Shown: one piece after another, positions 53,696 through 62,286 of the stretch
Position numbering within the stretch: the first letter of the stretch is position 1
Layout: each line of letters opens with the position of its first letter
Assembly (NCBI GenBank): GCA_903845195.1
Contig: CAIMWO010000010.1
Location: 1-64,000 of the forward strand
Direction of reading: 5' to 3'
Length of the DNA: 64,000 nucleotides
Origin: an uncultured Phycisphaerales bacterium
GTDB taxonomy: Bacteria > Planctomycetota > Phycisphaerae > WQYP01
Notes under the pieces: generated by a model
Seen by the model: the letters and a program-made list of their open reading frames with translations, nothing else
What the model was told of the DNA's origin: nothing
Database searches by the model: none
Translations under genes and position numbers: made by a program

Positions 53696-54588
53696 AACGT
53701 CATTCAACACGAACTGTTCAGCGAACGTGCATTCCACGCGCATTTACACTTGTGGAATTGCTTGTGGTGATGGCAATTATTGCTGTGCTGATCGCGCTTT
53801 TGATCCCGGTTCTTAGCTGGGTCCGATCGCGGGCAAAACGCGTGGCGATACAACAGAACATTCAGACCATAGCACTCGGCATCGATACGTATTTCTCTGA
53901 TTTCTCAATGTACCCACTTTCTGTAAATGAAAATATCGCGACGATTGATCCTTTTTCTCCTTATATCAGTCTCGATTCGGGCGGCAAATTACTCGCGGAA
54001 GAGTTACTGGGGTATCTAGACTATTATTCACCGCCTTCTGACCATACCAAACTAGGCGATGGCGCCGGTCCAAGCAATCCCAACGACATAAGAGAACCCA
54101 TGTTTGGCTTCAGGGCGAAGTTTACTGTGGATACATCAGGGAACAAGGTTGCTACGGGAAGGGTCTATGGTCCCTATGTTCCGGCCAAGTTTTTCGATGC
54201 CAGCTCGGGCTACCTCTGCGATCTGAATACGGGGTCGGGCGGGATTGGCGGGAGGATTTTCTACTACCGTTCCACGCGCTTACCGGTAGCGTTTGTAGCG
54301 ACGAAGGTGACCCCCAACCGAGTCTTCGGGGCGATCAGTGATCCGGACGATCTCTACTTCTTTCGTGCGACAGACAACCCAGTGCCTGCACCGAGTCTAT
54401 CGCCGAATACTGCAGTAACAAATAAGGATCTCAGCGGCTTTCGCGCGTTGCTCGGCGTTGCTGGCGGCAGTAACACACTGCAGGCCGGCGACAATATACC
54501 GCTAGGTGCATCGTACCTGTTGGTGAGTCCTGGGCTGGATGGCGTTTATTTTAATGGCGATGATATCGTCAATGAATCCAATAAGTAA
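53692..54588 (+). CDS. Pseudopilin, GspG-like (cluster member 2)
   Basis: A protein of 298 residues. The leader is cut after A17 (IPRA|FTLVELLVVMAIIAVLI); Ala at -1 is tolerated by prepilin peptidase, and Glu is at +5. IQQNIQTIALGIDTYFSDFS extends the helix. A DGVYFNGDDIVNE loop near the C-terminus again looks like the GspG calcium site. It overlaps the preceding gene by ATGA, so production is coupled. Confidence 0.88.
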   Translation: MKRHSTRTVQRTCIPRAFTLVELLVVMAIIAVLIALLIPVLSWVRSRAKRVAIQQNIQTIALGIDTYFSDFSMYPLSVNENIATIDPFSPYISLDSGGKLLAEELLGYLDYYSPPSDHTKLGDGAGPSNPNDIREPMFGFRAKFTVDTSGNKVATGRVYGPYVPAKFFDASSGYLCDLNTGSGGIGGRIFYYRSTRLPVAFVATKVTPNRVFGAISDPDDLYFFRATDNPVPAPSLSPNTAVTNKDLSGFRALLGVAGGSNTLQAGDNIPLGASYLLVSPGLDGVYFNGDDIVNESNK

Positions 54589-54624
54589 CGTCGATCCGGC
54601 ACATGGGCTAGGCGGCGAAATGCA

Positions 54625-55152
54625 ATGGACATGAGGCTAAGAATGGTTCGATCCTCAAAGACAATTCGAACACGCGGGGCGGCTTTCACGCTCATCGAAA
54701 TGATGGTGGTCGTAGCCATTATTGTGCTGCTGGCGTCGATTACGGTCATGGTCGGCATCAAGGTGAAATCCAATGCTGCGTATCACAATACGCGCATCAC
54801 GCTCAAATCGCTCGACGGTTTGTATTCCATGTACATTGCTGATGGTTTACAGGCGCCCACCACCGCCAATGCCTATAACGATTCCTGGTCATGGGTTTCA
54901 GCTTTTATGAATTATGCACCCACGCGGAAGACGATGATGCCGATCGTCTCGCCAGATCCCTATTCCACGAATTGGAATGTGAACGACGGATGGGGGAACG
55001 CCATTTACTACCAGCAGCTGGGCGGACCAAACAACCAGGCACCGGGCCAGCGAGCCTGTTTCCAGAGCGCGGGGCCTGACGCCAAATACAATTGCATAAA
55101 ATCGGGGAATGTCGTGGTCAGTGGCGACGACCTGTACAGCTATGATCCCTAA
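54625..55152 (+). CDS. Pseudopilin, GspG-like (cluster member 3, short)
   Basis: A protein of 175 residues. The leader is cut at RGA-A|FTLIEMMVVVAIIVLL with Glu at +5. LDGLYSMYIADGLQAP and the closing region (SAGPDAKYNCIKSGNVVVSG, then DDLYSYDP) match the size and end pattern of GspG, making it the most classic member of the set. Three GspG-like genes in a row suggests a composite or specialised pseudopilus. Confidence 0.88.
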   Translation: MDMRLRMVRSSKTIRTRGAAFTLIEMMVVVAIIVLLASITVMVGIKVKSNAAYHNTRITLKSLDGLYSMYIADGLQAPTTANAYNDSWSWVSAFMNYAPTRKTMMPIVSPDPYSTNWNVNDGWGNAIYYQQLGGPNNQAPGQRACFQSAGPDAKYNCIKSGNVVVSGDDLYSYDP

Positions 55153-55206
55153 TCACATAACAGGCGGCCCGGAGATTCGACCGGCTTGAATACGCAAGGA
55201 ATGAAG

Positions 55207-56070
55207 ATGACAGGTCAGAGTCCATTATCGAACAGCAAGCGAGCGTTTACGCTCATCGAATTGCTTACGGTGATGGTCATCCTGATTATATTGCTGTCGG
55301 TGGCGGTGCCGTCGATCAATAAGCTGCTGATGAGCAACGGCCAAAAGCAGGCCGTGAACATGATCAATGCTTATATCGCTTCGGCGCGAACAACTGCTAT
55401 TAGTAAGAAGCGCCCGGTGGGGGTCGTATTTTTTGAATATGAGAACGCATCGAATTACCAGGCGGCTACCGCCTACATCGCTGGGAATATGGTGACGGAT
55501 GCTAGCGGAAACATTTATAGTGCAATAACAGCAAGCACCGGCCAGGCACTCACAAACGCCAGCTATTGGGCTCCAGTGGGCCATGTAAACCGGACCGCCA
55601 TTCAACTGGTCATGGATGATCTTACGAACGCAAACAAGTTTTGTGTTGCGCCCAACAATAACGTGGAGTACCTGCCGATGGGGATCAAGGTATCCACTCT
55701 CGTATCCACGGCCTCTGGTCCAGCACTGGATAAGGAGAGTACATCGATTAATGGTGCGTCATCCACTGCCGCCACGGCGCGCGTCATATTGTTCGATGGC
55801 AATGGTCAAATGATCATGCGAACGAAGCTCGATAGCTCTTCGGTCTTCGCGTCTAACAGTGCATGGAAACTGGACGCCAGCGTCAACGCCACGAGTTCAC
55901 CGGCATTACTGGTGTACAGTGGGCCAGAATTCAATGACTATCTCAACAGCGGTCGTACCCATAATAATGATGGATCAACACCATTGGACGCCACAGACCT
56001 TGAAAATTGGCTGCGCGGGCACGCGGATCTGCTGGTGATCAATACTTTTACAGGAAACGTTTTGCGATGA
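55207..56070 (+). CDS. Minor pseudopilin, GspH-like, with carbohydrate-binding-like insert
   Basis: A protein of about 287 residues. The leader is cut at SKRA|FTLIELLTVMVILIILL with Glu at +5. NAYIASARTTAISKKRPVGV is the GspH/FimT-type block. An insert at about 55461-55580 has the pattern Y..G..V....G..Y.A....G......YW.P.G (TAYIAGNMVTDASGNIYSA), like CBM5/12 chitin-binding modules. I chose ATG 55207 because AAGGA lies six bases upstream; TTG 55186 and ATG 55201 are alternatives. It overlaps the next gene by ATGA. Confidence 0.82.
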   Translation: MTGQSPLSNSKRAFTLIELLTVMVILIILLSVAVPSINKLLMSNGQKQAVNMINAYIASARTTAISKKRPVGVVFFEYENASNYQAATAYIAGNMVTDASGNIYSAITASTGQALTNASYWAPVGHVNRTAIQLVMDDLTNANKFCVAPNNNVEYLPMGIKVSTLVSTASGPALDKESTSINGASSTAATARVILFDGNGQMIMRTKLDSSSVFASNSAWKLDASVNATSSPALLVYSGPEFNDYLNSGRTHNNDGSTPLDATDLENWLRGHADLLVINTFTGNVLR

Positions 56071-57188
56071 TGGCCTCTTCGCGTTTTTCCATGTTTCGCC
56101 GTGGCTTTACGATCATCGAACTGATCGTGGCGGTGTCGTTGCTGGTGATCATCATCCTTTCGATCAGCCTGATTTTCCGGTCGGCGACGAAGACTATTTC
56201 GGTTTCGCAGGCGTTGAATGAGATGATGTCCAACACGCGCGGGGCGATGTCGCAGATCGATCGGGATATTTCCAGCGTGGATCGCAACGGGTTTCTGGTA
56301 ATTAAATCGATCTCAGACGGTAGCGGCAACCGGTATGATCAGATCGCGTTCTTGGCCACTGGTCGATTTAGCAATTTGACAGGGTCGACCGCGGCGAACC
56401 CGTTCAGTGATAATACGGCGAGCAACAGCGCGATCGTCTGGATTGGCCAAGGTGTGAAGGAGATTGCCGGCGGCGGGACGTATAACCCGGCGCCGAGCGC
56501 GTCGGATGCGTCCGCAGCGATGAATCTTCCTACCCCAGCATGGACGGTGCCGGGCGGTTTTGATCCAAATAACCAGGTCTCTCCCAATGGCACGGAATTT
56601 GATTTTGTGCTGTGTCGCCACGCGACGCTGCTCCTACCATCGGCCACCAACACGATACCCTCTTCCTCCCCGATTACTGTGTTTCCCACACCGGATAAGA
56701 GTGCGTCAGTCGGGGGTTACTCGATCGTTTCGTCTCGCTATGCAGCGGCCCAGATGACATCTGGGCAATTGATGAGCGGCATTTTGGCACAGCGAACTCC
56801 GCCGAGCACCCCTACCACCTATGAGGCGGATAATTACTGTTTCCGTTTCCGCGTGCTGGGAGACCCATACGCTGTCGACACGGGAAGTGTTATCGATGGC
56901 ACATTTCGCACGCATCCGACTATGCTGCAGGGCGTGCCCAGTTTCAAAGTGGAGTGGACGGACGGCACGGTAGATGGAACCAATGTCCTGAATTGGTATG
57001 GTATGGGCAATCCGAAAAATGCAGGCAGCACAACGGAGCCCTCAAGTTCTCCGTACACTGCGATTTTCTCGACCCATAACAAGACGACGTGGCCCAAGGC
57101 GGTCAAGATTACGTTTCGAGCGGTTGATCAACGAGATATGCTGCGTGGTGGCCGGCAATTTGTGCAGATCATCAAGATTCCCGACTAG
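56067..57188 (+). CDS. Minor pseudopilin, GspJ-like
   Basis: A protein of 373 residues. The leader is cut at MFRRG|FTIIELIVAVSLLVIII with Glu at +5. ALNEMMSNTRGAMSQIDRDI is the GspJ/PulJ helix pattern (Q.D.). The C-terminus FQ-like PKAVKITFRAVDQR fits PulJ-type proteins, where a V.....V...D pattern follows a beta sheet. The start is fixed by an ATGA overlap at 56067. Confidence 0.85.
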   Translation: MMASSRFSMFRRGFTIIELIVAVSLLVIIILSISLIFRSATKTISVSQALNEMMSNTRGAMSQIDRDISSVDRNGFLVIKSISDGSGNRYDQIAFLATGRFSNLTGSTAANPFSDNTASNSAIVWIGQGVKEIAGGGTYNPAPSASDASAAMNLPTPAWTVPGGFDPNNQVSPNGTEFDFVLCRHATLLLPSATNTIPSSSPITVFPTPDKSASVGGYSIVSSRYAAAQMTSGQLMSGILAQRTPPSTPTTYEADNYCFRFRVLGDPYAVDTGSVIDGTFRTHPTMLQGVPSFKVEWTDGTVDGTNVLNWYGMGNPKNAGSTTEPSSSPYTAIFSTHNKTTWPKAVKITFRAVDQRDMLRGGRQFVQIIKIPD

Positions 57189-57263
57189 GTGTTGCGGATG
57201 AACCCTTGCGAACAGCGGGGCAGTTGATTCTATGGTAGCGATTTCGATAGCAGCAGGTGAGCG

Positions 57264-58490
57264 ATGAGATTTGTGTTCAGTCATGCAGGGTTACTTGGCG
57301 AGATGCGCTGGCGCAGAGGTTTTGCGCTGGTGGAAGTGTTAATCTCGATGCTGATCTTGGGCGTCGGGCTGATCATGGTGGCTTCGATGCTGCCGGTGGG
57401 GGCGGACTGGACACGTCAGAATGCCGAGGAAACAATTACTGCGACGATTGCGCACAATGCCGAGACGATCATTCGGGTGAAATATAGCGCGGCGGATTTT
57501 CCAGTTGCCACGTATCCGACATTCAGCACCGTCGATTATAGACATCCGACGTTCTATCCCTTGCCGGGAATCAGTGACGGGTCCAGGCTGCCGCTGGTTG
57601 AACGTACATACGCGTTTGGGCGTGATTCCACGCCCTATCCGTGCCTCCTGCCGGGGAGTGGCACCAGCTACTCTAGAGGCGACTCTGTGAAAAGCGGCAG
57701 CAACTGCTACCGTTGTATTCAGAGCTACACTGGCGGGTTTGCCGCGGGTGATACGGCGCATTGGATCCCATTGAGTACGGATGCCAGCGATCCCGCCAGC
57801 AATCCCACGAAGTCGGCACTCTATTTCTGGACGGCGGTTTTTCGCCGAACGCCTATTTGCAATACAAACAGTAATTTCACAGCTTTAGTCCTGCCAGCGA
57901 CCACCGGATACCGCAGCGATAATCGCTTTGATGTGTATATTCTGGTGTTCAAAAAAGGCGATGCAAGCCAGACCTTCACCGGACCAGGGTGCGTTGCGTC
58001 AAGCGGATACGATCCCACAGTAGCAGGCAAATACATTCCTTTACTTCCCTATAGTGACGGAGCGATTGTGTATACGGGTTCGGACAATAACAGCGGTACC
58101 TATTACCAAGGCAAGATCAGTAATGCCAATGGGAATACGACGACCCCGGGCAGCGATACAAATTGGCTTGCGGCTGATGTAAACTCGTTTATGGCTTGTC
58201 GTATTCCCGCAAATGAATATTGGGTACCGCAGATTACTACAGTGGCGAACTCGGCTGCTCCCTTCGGCTATACATACATACCGTATGGCGCGATGATGAT
58301 TGATCTTCCCAATACGTCGGTCGCTTACCCGTTGAATAACTGGAGTGATGGATGGGTGCTGAGAAATGGAAACGGTGCCAATACTACAACCATGGTGAAT
58401 ACTGACAAATTTCTCAGTGCACCGCCGCCGGATGGCAATAGCTCGGTAAGTCCGCTGGTATACATCTACGCCATGACTTTGAGCTTCTGA
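57264..58490 (+). CDS. Minor pseudopilin, GspI/PilV-like, with carbohydrate-binding-like inserts
   Basis: A protein of 408 residues. The leader is cut at WRRG|FALVEVLISMLILGVGL with Glu at +5; ALVEVLI....LG.G is the PilV/GspI signature. Two inserts (about 57660-57780 and 58040-58182) follow the Y..GD.V....Y........G......W pattern (SYSRGDSVKSGSNCYRCIQS; YSDGAIVYTGSDNNSGTYYQ), like CBM5/12 modules. The first has two Cys that could make a disulfide. Function probably at the filament tip. Confidence 0.8.
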   Translation: MRFVFSHAGLLGEMRWRRGFALVEVLISMLILGVGLIMVASMLPVGADWTRQNAEETITATIAHNAETIIRVKYSAADFPVATYPTFSTVDYRHPTFYPLPGISDGSRLPLVERTYAFGRDSTPYPCLLPGSGTSYSRGDSVKSGSNCYRCIQSYTGGFAAGDTAHWIPLSTDASDPASNPTKSALYFWTAVFRRTPICNTNSNFTALVLPATTGYRSDNRFDVYILVFKKGDASQTFTGPGCVASSGYDPTVAGKYIPLLPYSDGAIVYTGSDNNSGTYYQGKISNANGNTTTPGSDTNWLAADVNSFMACRIPANEYWVPQITTVANSAAPFGYTYIPYGAMMIDLPNTSVAYPLNNWSDGWVLRNGNGANTTTMVNTDKFLSAPPPDGNSSVSPLVYIYAMTLSF

Positions 58491-58544
58491 TGCAGTTCCG
58501 TAGGGTCAGAAACTCTCAAACTCTCGTCATGAGAAGGTGAATTT

Positions 58545-61500
58545 ATGAAAGCTGCATCTTACAGGTCCGTGGCGCGTCAGCAGCGCGGCACAGCCATTCT
58601 GTTGGTGGTGGCGGTATTGGTGCTGCTGGCGGTGATCGGTATGGTCTATGTGGTCTCTTCGCGTGCGGAGAAGATGAACGCACGCTCCAACCAGGAGGCC
58701 GCGGGCCTGGACTTGGCACGGGATGCGTTGCTGACCACCGTTCGCACAGCACTTTTTGATTACACAATCGACAAGACTGATGGAACTGCCGGCATGCCCG
58801 GTCAGATCGGAGGGCTTTCGGGTGTAGCCGCCAGCCCGACATTTAACCAACTCGCCGCGCGGCGCTATGATTATCCGCACGACAATTCACCCTCTAGCAC
58901 TGGAAATCTCGCCAACGCCACTAACGGTCTGACCACGAGTTACTTCAAGGATGAGGCACTACTGGGCGATGGAATTGCGTCAAGAGGTCTATGGAATAAG
59001 AACGCATCTTATGTTGTTGGTGATCGCGTCAGCTATGGTACATCCAACTCGGCTATTCGAGGGTATGTAGCAATTACAACTTCAACTAACGCAATCCCGT
59101 CAACGGCTACCGCAAACTGGGCACCTTGCGGCAACAGCGCCAGCCGCATTGATCCCACGTATCCTTGGTTTTCCAATTTCAATGGTAATCCCACCAGCAC
59201 TCCCGTGGTGCCTCCGGGGGCGCTCAACGTGATTGATCCAACGATGATTGATCCAGCGACGATTATTAATGCAAACGTTAATCCATTGGGAATGATTCTG
59301 GATGGACCAGTGCAGGTACTTCCGGTTCACTCCGGTTCCAACGTACAGTACCGCTATGCCCTGCGAGTGATCGACACAAATCGGATGTTGAATATTAATA
59401 CCGGCTCGCCGTTTCAACCTGTGAAAACCAGCTCCACGACCGCCCAGACGCTTTTGCCATATGGCAATTATCTTTCGAGCATTTGGATTGGCCGTCCGCG
59501 TTCAGGTAATGATCCCATTTCAAGTGTTGCCAACAATGGCCCACTTAACGATTCGGACACCGGCAGTGTTTCAGCATTACAAGACTACAACACGGCACCA
59601 TTTGGACGTGGGGGCGGTGCGTCCGGTTTAACATTGGGCGGGAGCACAGAGGCCCTGGTAACCCAATGGGAGAAGCAAATTCTATCGATTGAAAAGCCTT
59701 CTAATACGAATTTGATGTTTTTTGACCTTGCCGATGAATTGGAATTACGATCGTATGGTAATCGCGGGGATGGATATCCTTTGCGACCGGGGCTAACCGG
59801 GATGTGGTCCAATACGTTCCAACCTGGAGTGAATACTCCTGGGATTCTATTCAATGATCCTGGCCGGTGCCGTGAGAAATACACGACGTACAGTTTTGAC
59901 CGTGATTTGCGAGCCATGCCAGATCCCGCGGCGCCGTATACGCTCACAGCCGTCAGCACTATAACGCCACCCGGTACGCCTACCGGATTAACCGCGGTCT
60001 CGAATGTGTGGTCGACAATTCCCACCCCGGCATGCGTGAATGCAAACCCGCGTTGGAACACATCAGATGATTCGAGTTGGAAGGCGTATAAGACGGCCTC
60101 CGCCGCCACGCAGATTGCTCAAGCCATGGAATGGGCGGGATACACCGCTTCTCCACCATCCCCAGCATACGTACCTGCTAGCTATGGCGTGATTGAACCG
60201 CGTGCTTTTGCCGCAAATTATCTCACTTATCGGTATCCGCCCGGAAGGGTCATTCAATTGAACGGGGCAAACGTCTATAGTACGTACGGAGGAACTGGCC
60301 TTACTAATAATGGAGGTCCAACGACACCTGGCATTTCCTTTATTGATGATCAAGGTATTTGCATTCGTGGGGCAAAAAGTTCAGGTTCCGATCCTTCGCC
60401 GATAAACTTTAGCAATTCCGGGGATCTTCATGCAGCTGCCGGTACCGTAATCGTCGGCTACACGGCGCAACCTTACATCAACGAAATGTCTGCGATGATC
60501 CTGTACAGCAATTCCGCATCGATCACTGATGCTACCACAAGTCTTGTCTCACTGGCGATCGAGCTAAACAACCCTCACGGAATGGCTCTGGATCTGACAG
60601 GCTGGAAACTGCTGTTCTTCAGCACCGTTTCCGGTTCCGCGAGCATTGGCAGCATCGACTTGGGCTCCTCAACGGTTTTCCCCAACGGGATTGGAGCCAA
60701 TGGCGCCAACCAATATGCCGTTATCAAGAATGACACAACGGCAGCATTCAACCCCGCCATCTCGGGATCGCTTGTAGTCACTTCAGCCGCAATTCCTCTC
60801 AACAAGAGCGGCATTGTCGTACTCACCAGACCTTATCTTGACCGGAATGGAGCATTGGCCGACGCCGTCGTGGATTCATTCACCTATGATTTTACTTACT
60901 CAACGCGACTCAATAAGCCGGCGACGGTTGTTACTGGAACCAGTTACCTCTATTCCCTTCAACGCGATAACACCAGCCAATGGACATGCACCGTGGATAT
61001 TACTGCTCAGAATCAGACGACTCCGTCTAAACTGAACGCAGTGATCTCTCCGAACACGAATAACCTTGGGTTTGCGAACACTCCTTACACCAATCCAGCG
61101 GTTGCTGCGACCAAAAGTGTCCGGCTGTACGATCGATGGACGGATATTTCGGACTACCCGCAAACTTTGACGCCTCCGGCGCTTCTATCGATCGATACGC
61201 CATTTTATAACATCTCAGACTTTAATCGCATCATGCGCATTGCCAATTGCATGCCTAACGCTCCCATAACTGCAACCAATTACTATCCAATGGCGACACA
61301 ATTGAGAACCATTGATGCCACCGCCGTCGCAAGCCTTCCAGCGCAGATTAAGAGCACTGACCTGCCTTACGAAGCGATGCTGCATTTTGACTTCAAGGCT
61401 GCGCCAGGTTTTTTTGAGACGAACTCTCCCACGACAGCCGGTGACAACAACGGCGATCCACGTGCAATTAAGTTGTTGGAAAACCTGACGTTTCTCGATC

Positions 61501-62171
61501 GCGTCTCTGATCCCACGATTGACATCGGCGGCGGATATTCCGACATCAATAAGATTCGTCTTCCGGGACGCATCAATGTCAATACGGCCCCGGGAGAGGT
61601 GTTGCGATGTTTGCCGAATATGACGCAATACACCGGGTCGGATCAATCGAATAAAATTGTTTCGGCGATTTTGGGTTATCGAGATCGCCTTAACTTATCG
61701 ACTGCTATCTCGCCTCTCCCATCACCATGGAATAACTATGCGACCACTCTAAACTATATTAACACTACCTACAAAGGATTGGGCTTTCGCACGAAAGGCG
61801 AGTTGATCAAGCCTATTTACGACGCATCCTTTACTTCGGCAGCAACATCTCTTGACGGGCGAGACCAAGTCTGGGCGAGCATGTTTAACCTCATGACGGT
61901 ACGTTCCGACACGTTCGTTGTGTACGGATATATAGAAGCAGTTATGCGCCATCCCAGAGCAGGGAGCAGCAGCAATCTTCAGCTTGATACTAGCACTGCG
62001 ACTGACGATCCCAATGCCCAACCAACGAGCACCTATATCAATTTCCTGCTCCGCACCGGCCGAAAGCGATTCGTGGCCATCATTGATCGTTCCTGGTGCA
62101 ACTATCCGCGAAGCGACACGGTCCATTTCACCCTCCCCAAGGTGGTTGCGTATAAGGAACTGCCGTACTAG
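58545..62171 (+). CDS. Very large GspK-like minor pseudopilin
   Basis: A protein of 1208 residues, about four times the usual GspK. The leader is cut at RQQRG|TAILLVVAVLVLLAVI with no Glu at +5, as in GspK. LPGRINVNTAPGEVLRCLPN followed by IVSAILGYRDR is the helix-hairpin-helix block of GspK. The large middle part is Ser/Thr/Asn-rich and beta-like. A CBM5/12-like unit lies near 58993-59130 (NKNASYVVGDRVSYGTSNSA and TANWAPCG). It would cap the pseudopilus tip. No secretin or assembly ATPase gene is in the window, so those must lie elsewhere. Confidence 0.85.
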   Translation: MKAASYRSVARQQRGTAILLVVAVLVLLAVIGMVYVVSSRAEKMNARSNQEAAGLDLARDALLTTVRTALFDYTIDKTDGTAGMPGQIGGLSGVAASPTFNQLAARRYDYPHDNSPSSTGNLANATNGLTTSYFKDEALLGDGIASRGLWNKNASYVVGDRVSYGTSNSAIRGYVAITTSTNAIPSTATANWAPCGNSASRIDPTYPWFSNFNGNPTSTPVVPPGALNVIDPTMIDPATIINANVNPLGMILDGPVQVLPVHSGSNVQYRYALRVIDTNRMLNINTGSPFQPVKTSSTTAQTLLPYGNYLSSIWIGRPRSGNDPISSVANNGPLNDSDTGSVSALQDYNTAPFGRGGGASGLTLGGSTEALVTQWEKQILSIEKPSNTNLMFFDLADELELRSYGNRGDGYPLRPGLTGMWSNTFQPGVNTPGILFNDPGRCREKYTTYSFDRDLRAMPDPAAPYTLTAVSTITPPGTPTGLTAVSNVWSTIPTPACVNANPRWNTSDDSSWKAYKTASAATQIAQAMEWAGYTASPPSPAYVPASYGVIEPRAFAANYLTYRYPPGRVIQLNGANVYSTYGGTGLTNNGGPTTPGISFIDDQGICIRGAKSSGSDPSPINFSNSGDLHAAAGTVIVGYTAQPYINEMSAMILYSNSASITDATTSLVSLAIELNNPHGMALDLTGWKLLFFSTVSGSASIGSIDLGSSTVFPNGIGANGANQYAVIKNDTTAAFNPAISGSLVVTSAAIPLNKSGIVVLTRPYLDRNGALADAVVDSFTYDFTYSTRLNKPATVVTGTSYLYSLQRDNTSQWTCTVDITAQNQTTPSKLNAVISPNTNNLGFANTPYTNPAVAATKSVRLYDRWTDISDYPQTLTPPALLSIDTPFYNISDFNRIMRIANCMPNAPITATNYYPMATQLRTIDATAVASLPAQIKSTDLPYEAMLHFDFKAAPGFFETNSPTTAGDNNGDPRAIKLLENLTFLDRVSDPTIDIGGGYSDINKIRLPGRINVNTAPGEVLRCLPNMTQYTGSDQSNKIVSAILGYRDRLNLSTAISPLPSPWNNYATTLNYINTTYKGLGFRTKGELIKPIYDASFTSAATSLDGRDQVWASMFNLMTVRSDTFVVYGYIEAVMRHPRAGSSSNLQLDTSTATDDPNAQPTSTYINFLLRTGRKRFVAIIDRSWCNYPRSDTVHFTLPKVVAYKELPY

Positions 62172-62231
62172 GCTGGGCTTCGTGGCGCGGCTTGATTCTT
62201 GTGTAGCGGGTCGATAGTGTGGGTTCAAACT

Positions 62232-62268
62232 GGCCGTCTGTCCGAAGTGTCGGGCATACGGCCTTTTT
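62232..62268 (+). terminator. Rho-independent terminator after the pseudopilin cluster
   Basis: GGCCGT (62232-62237) pairs with ACGGCC (62258-62263), and an inner TCCGA/TCGGG pairing extends the stem. Five T follow directly. It lies 60 bp after the GspK-like stop and ends the cluster. Confidence 0.85.
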
Positions 62269-62286
62269 CGTGGGAGGGAATGCTGA

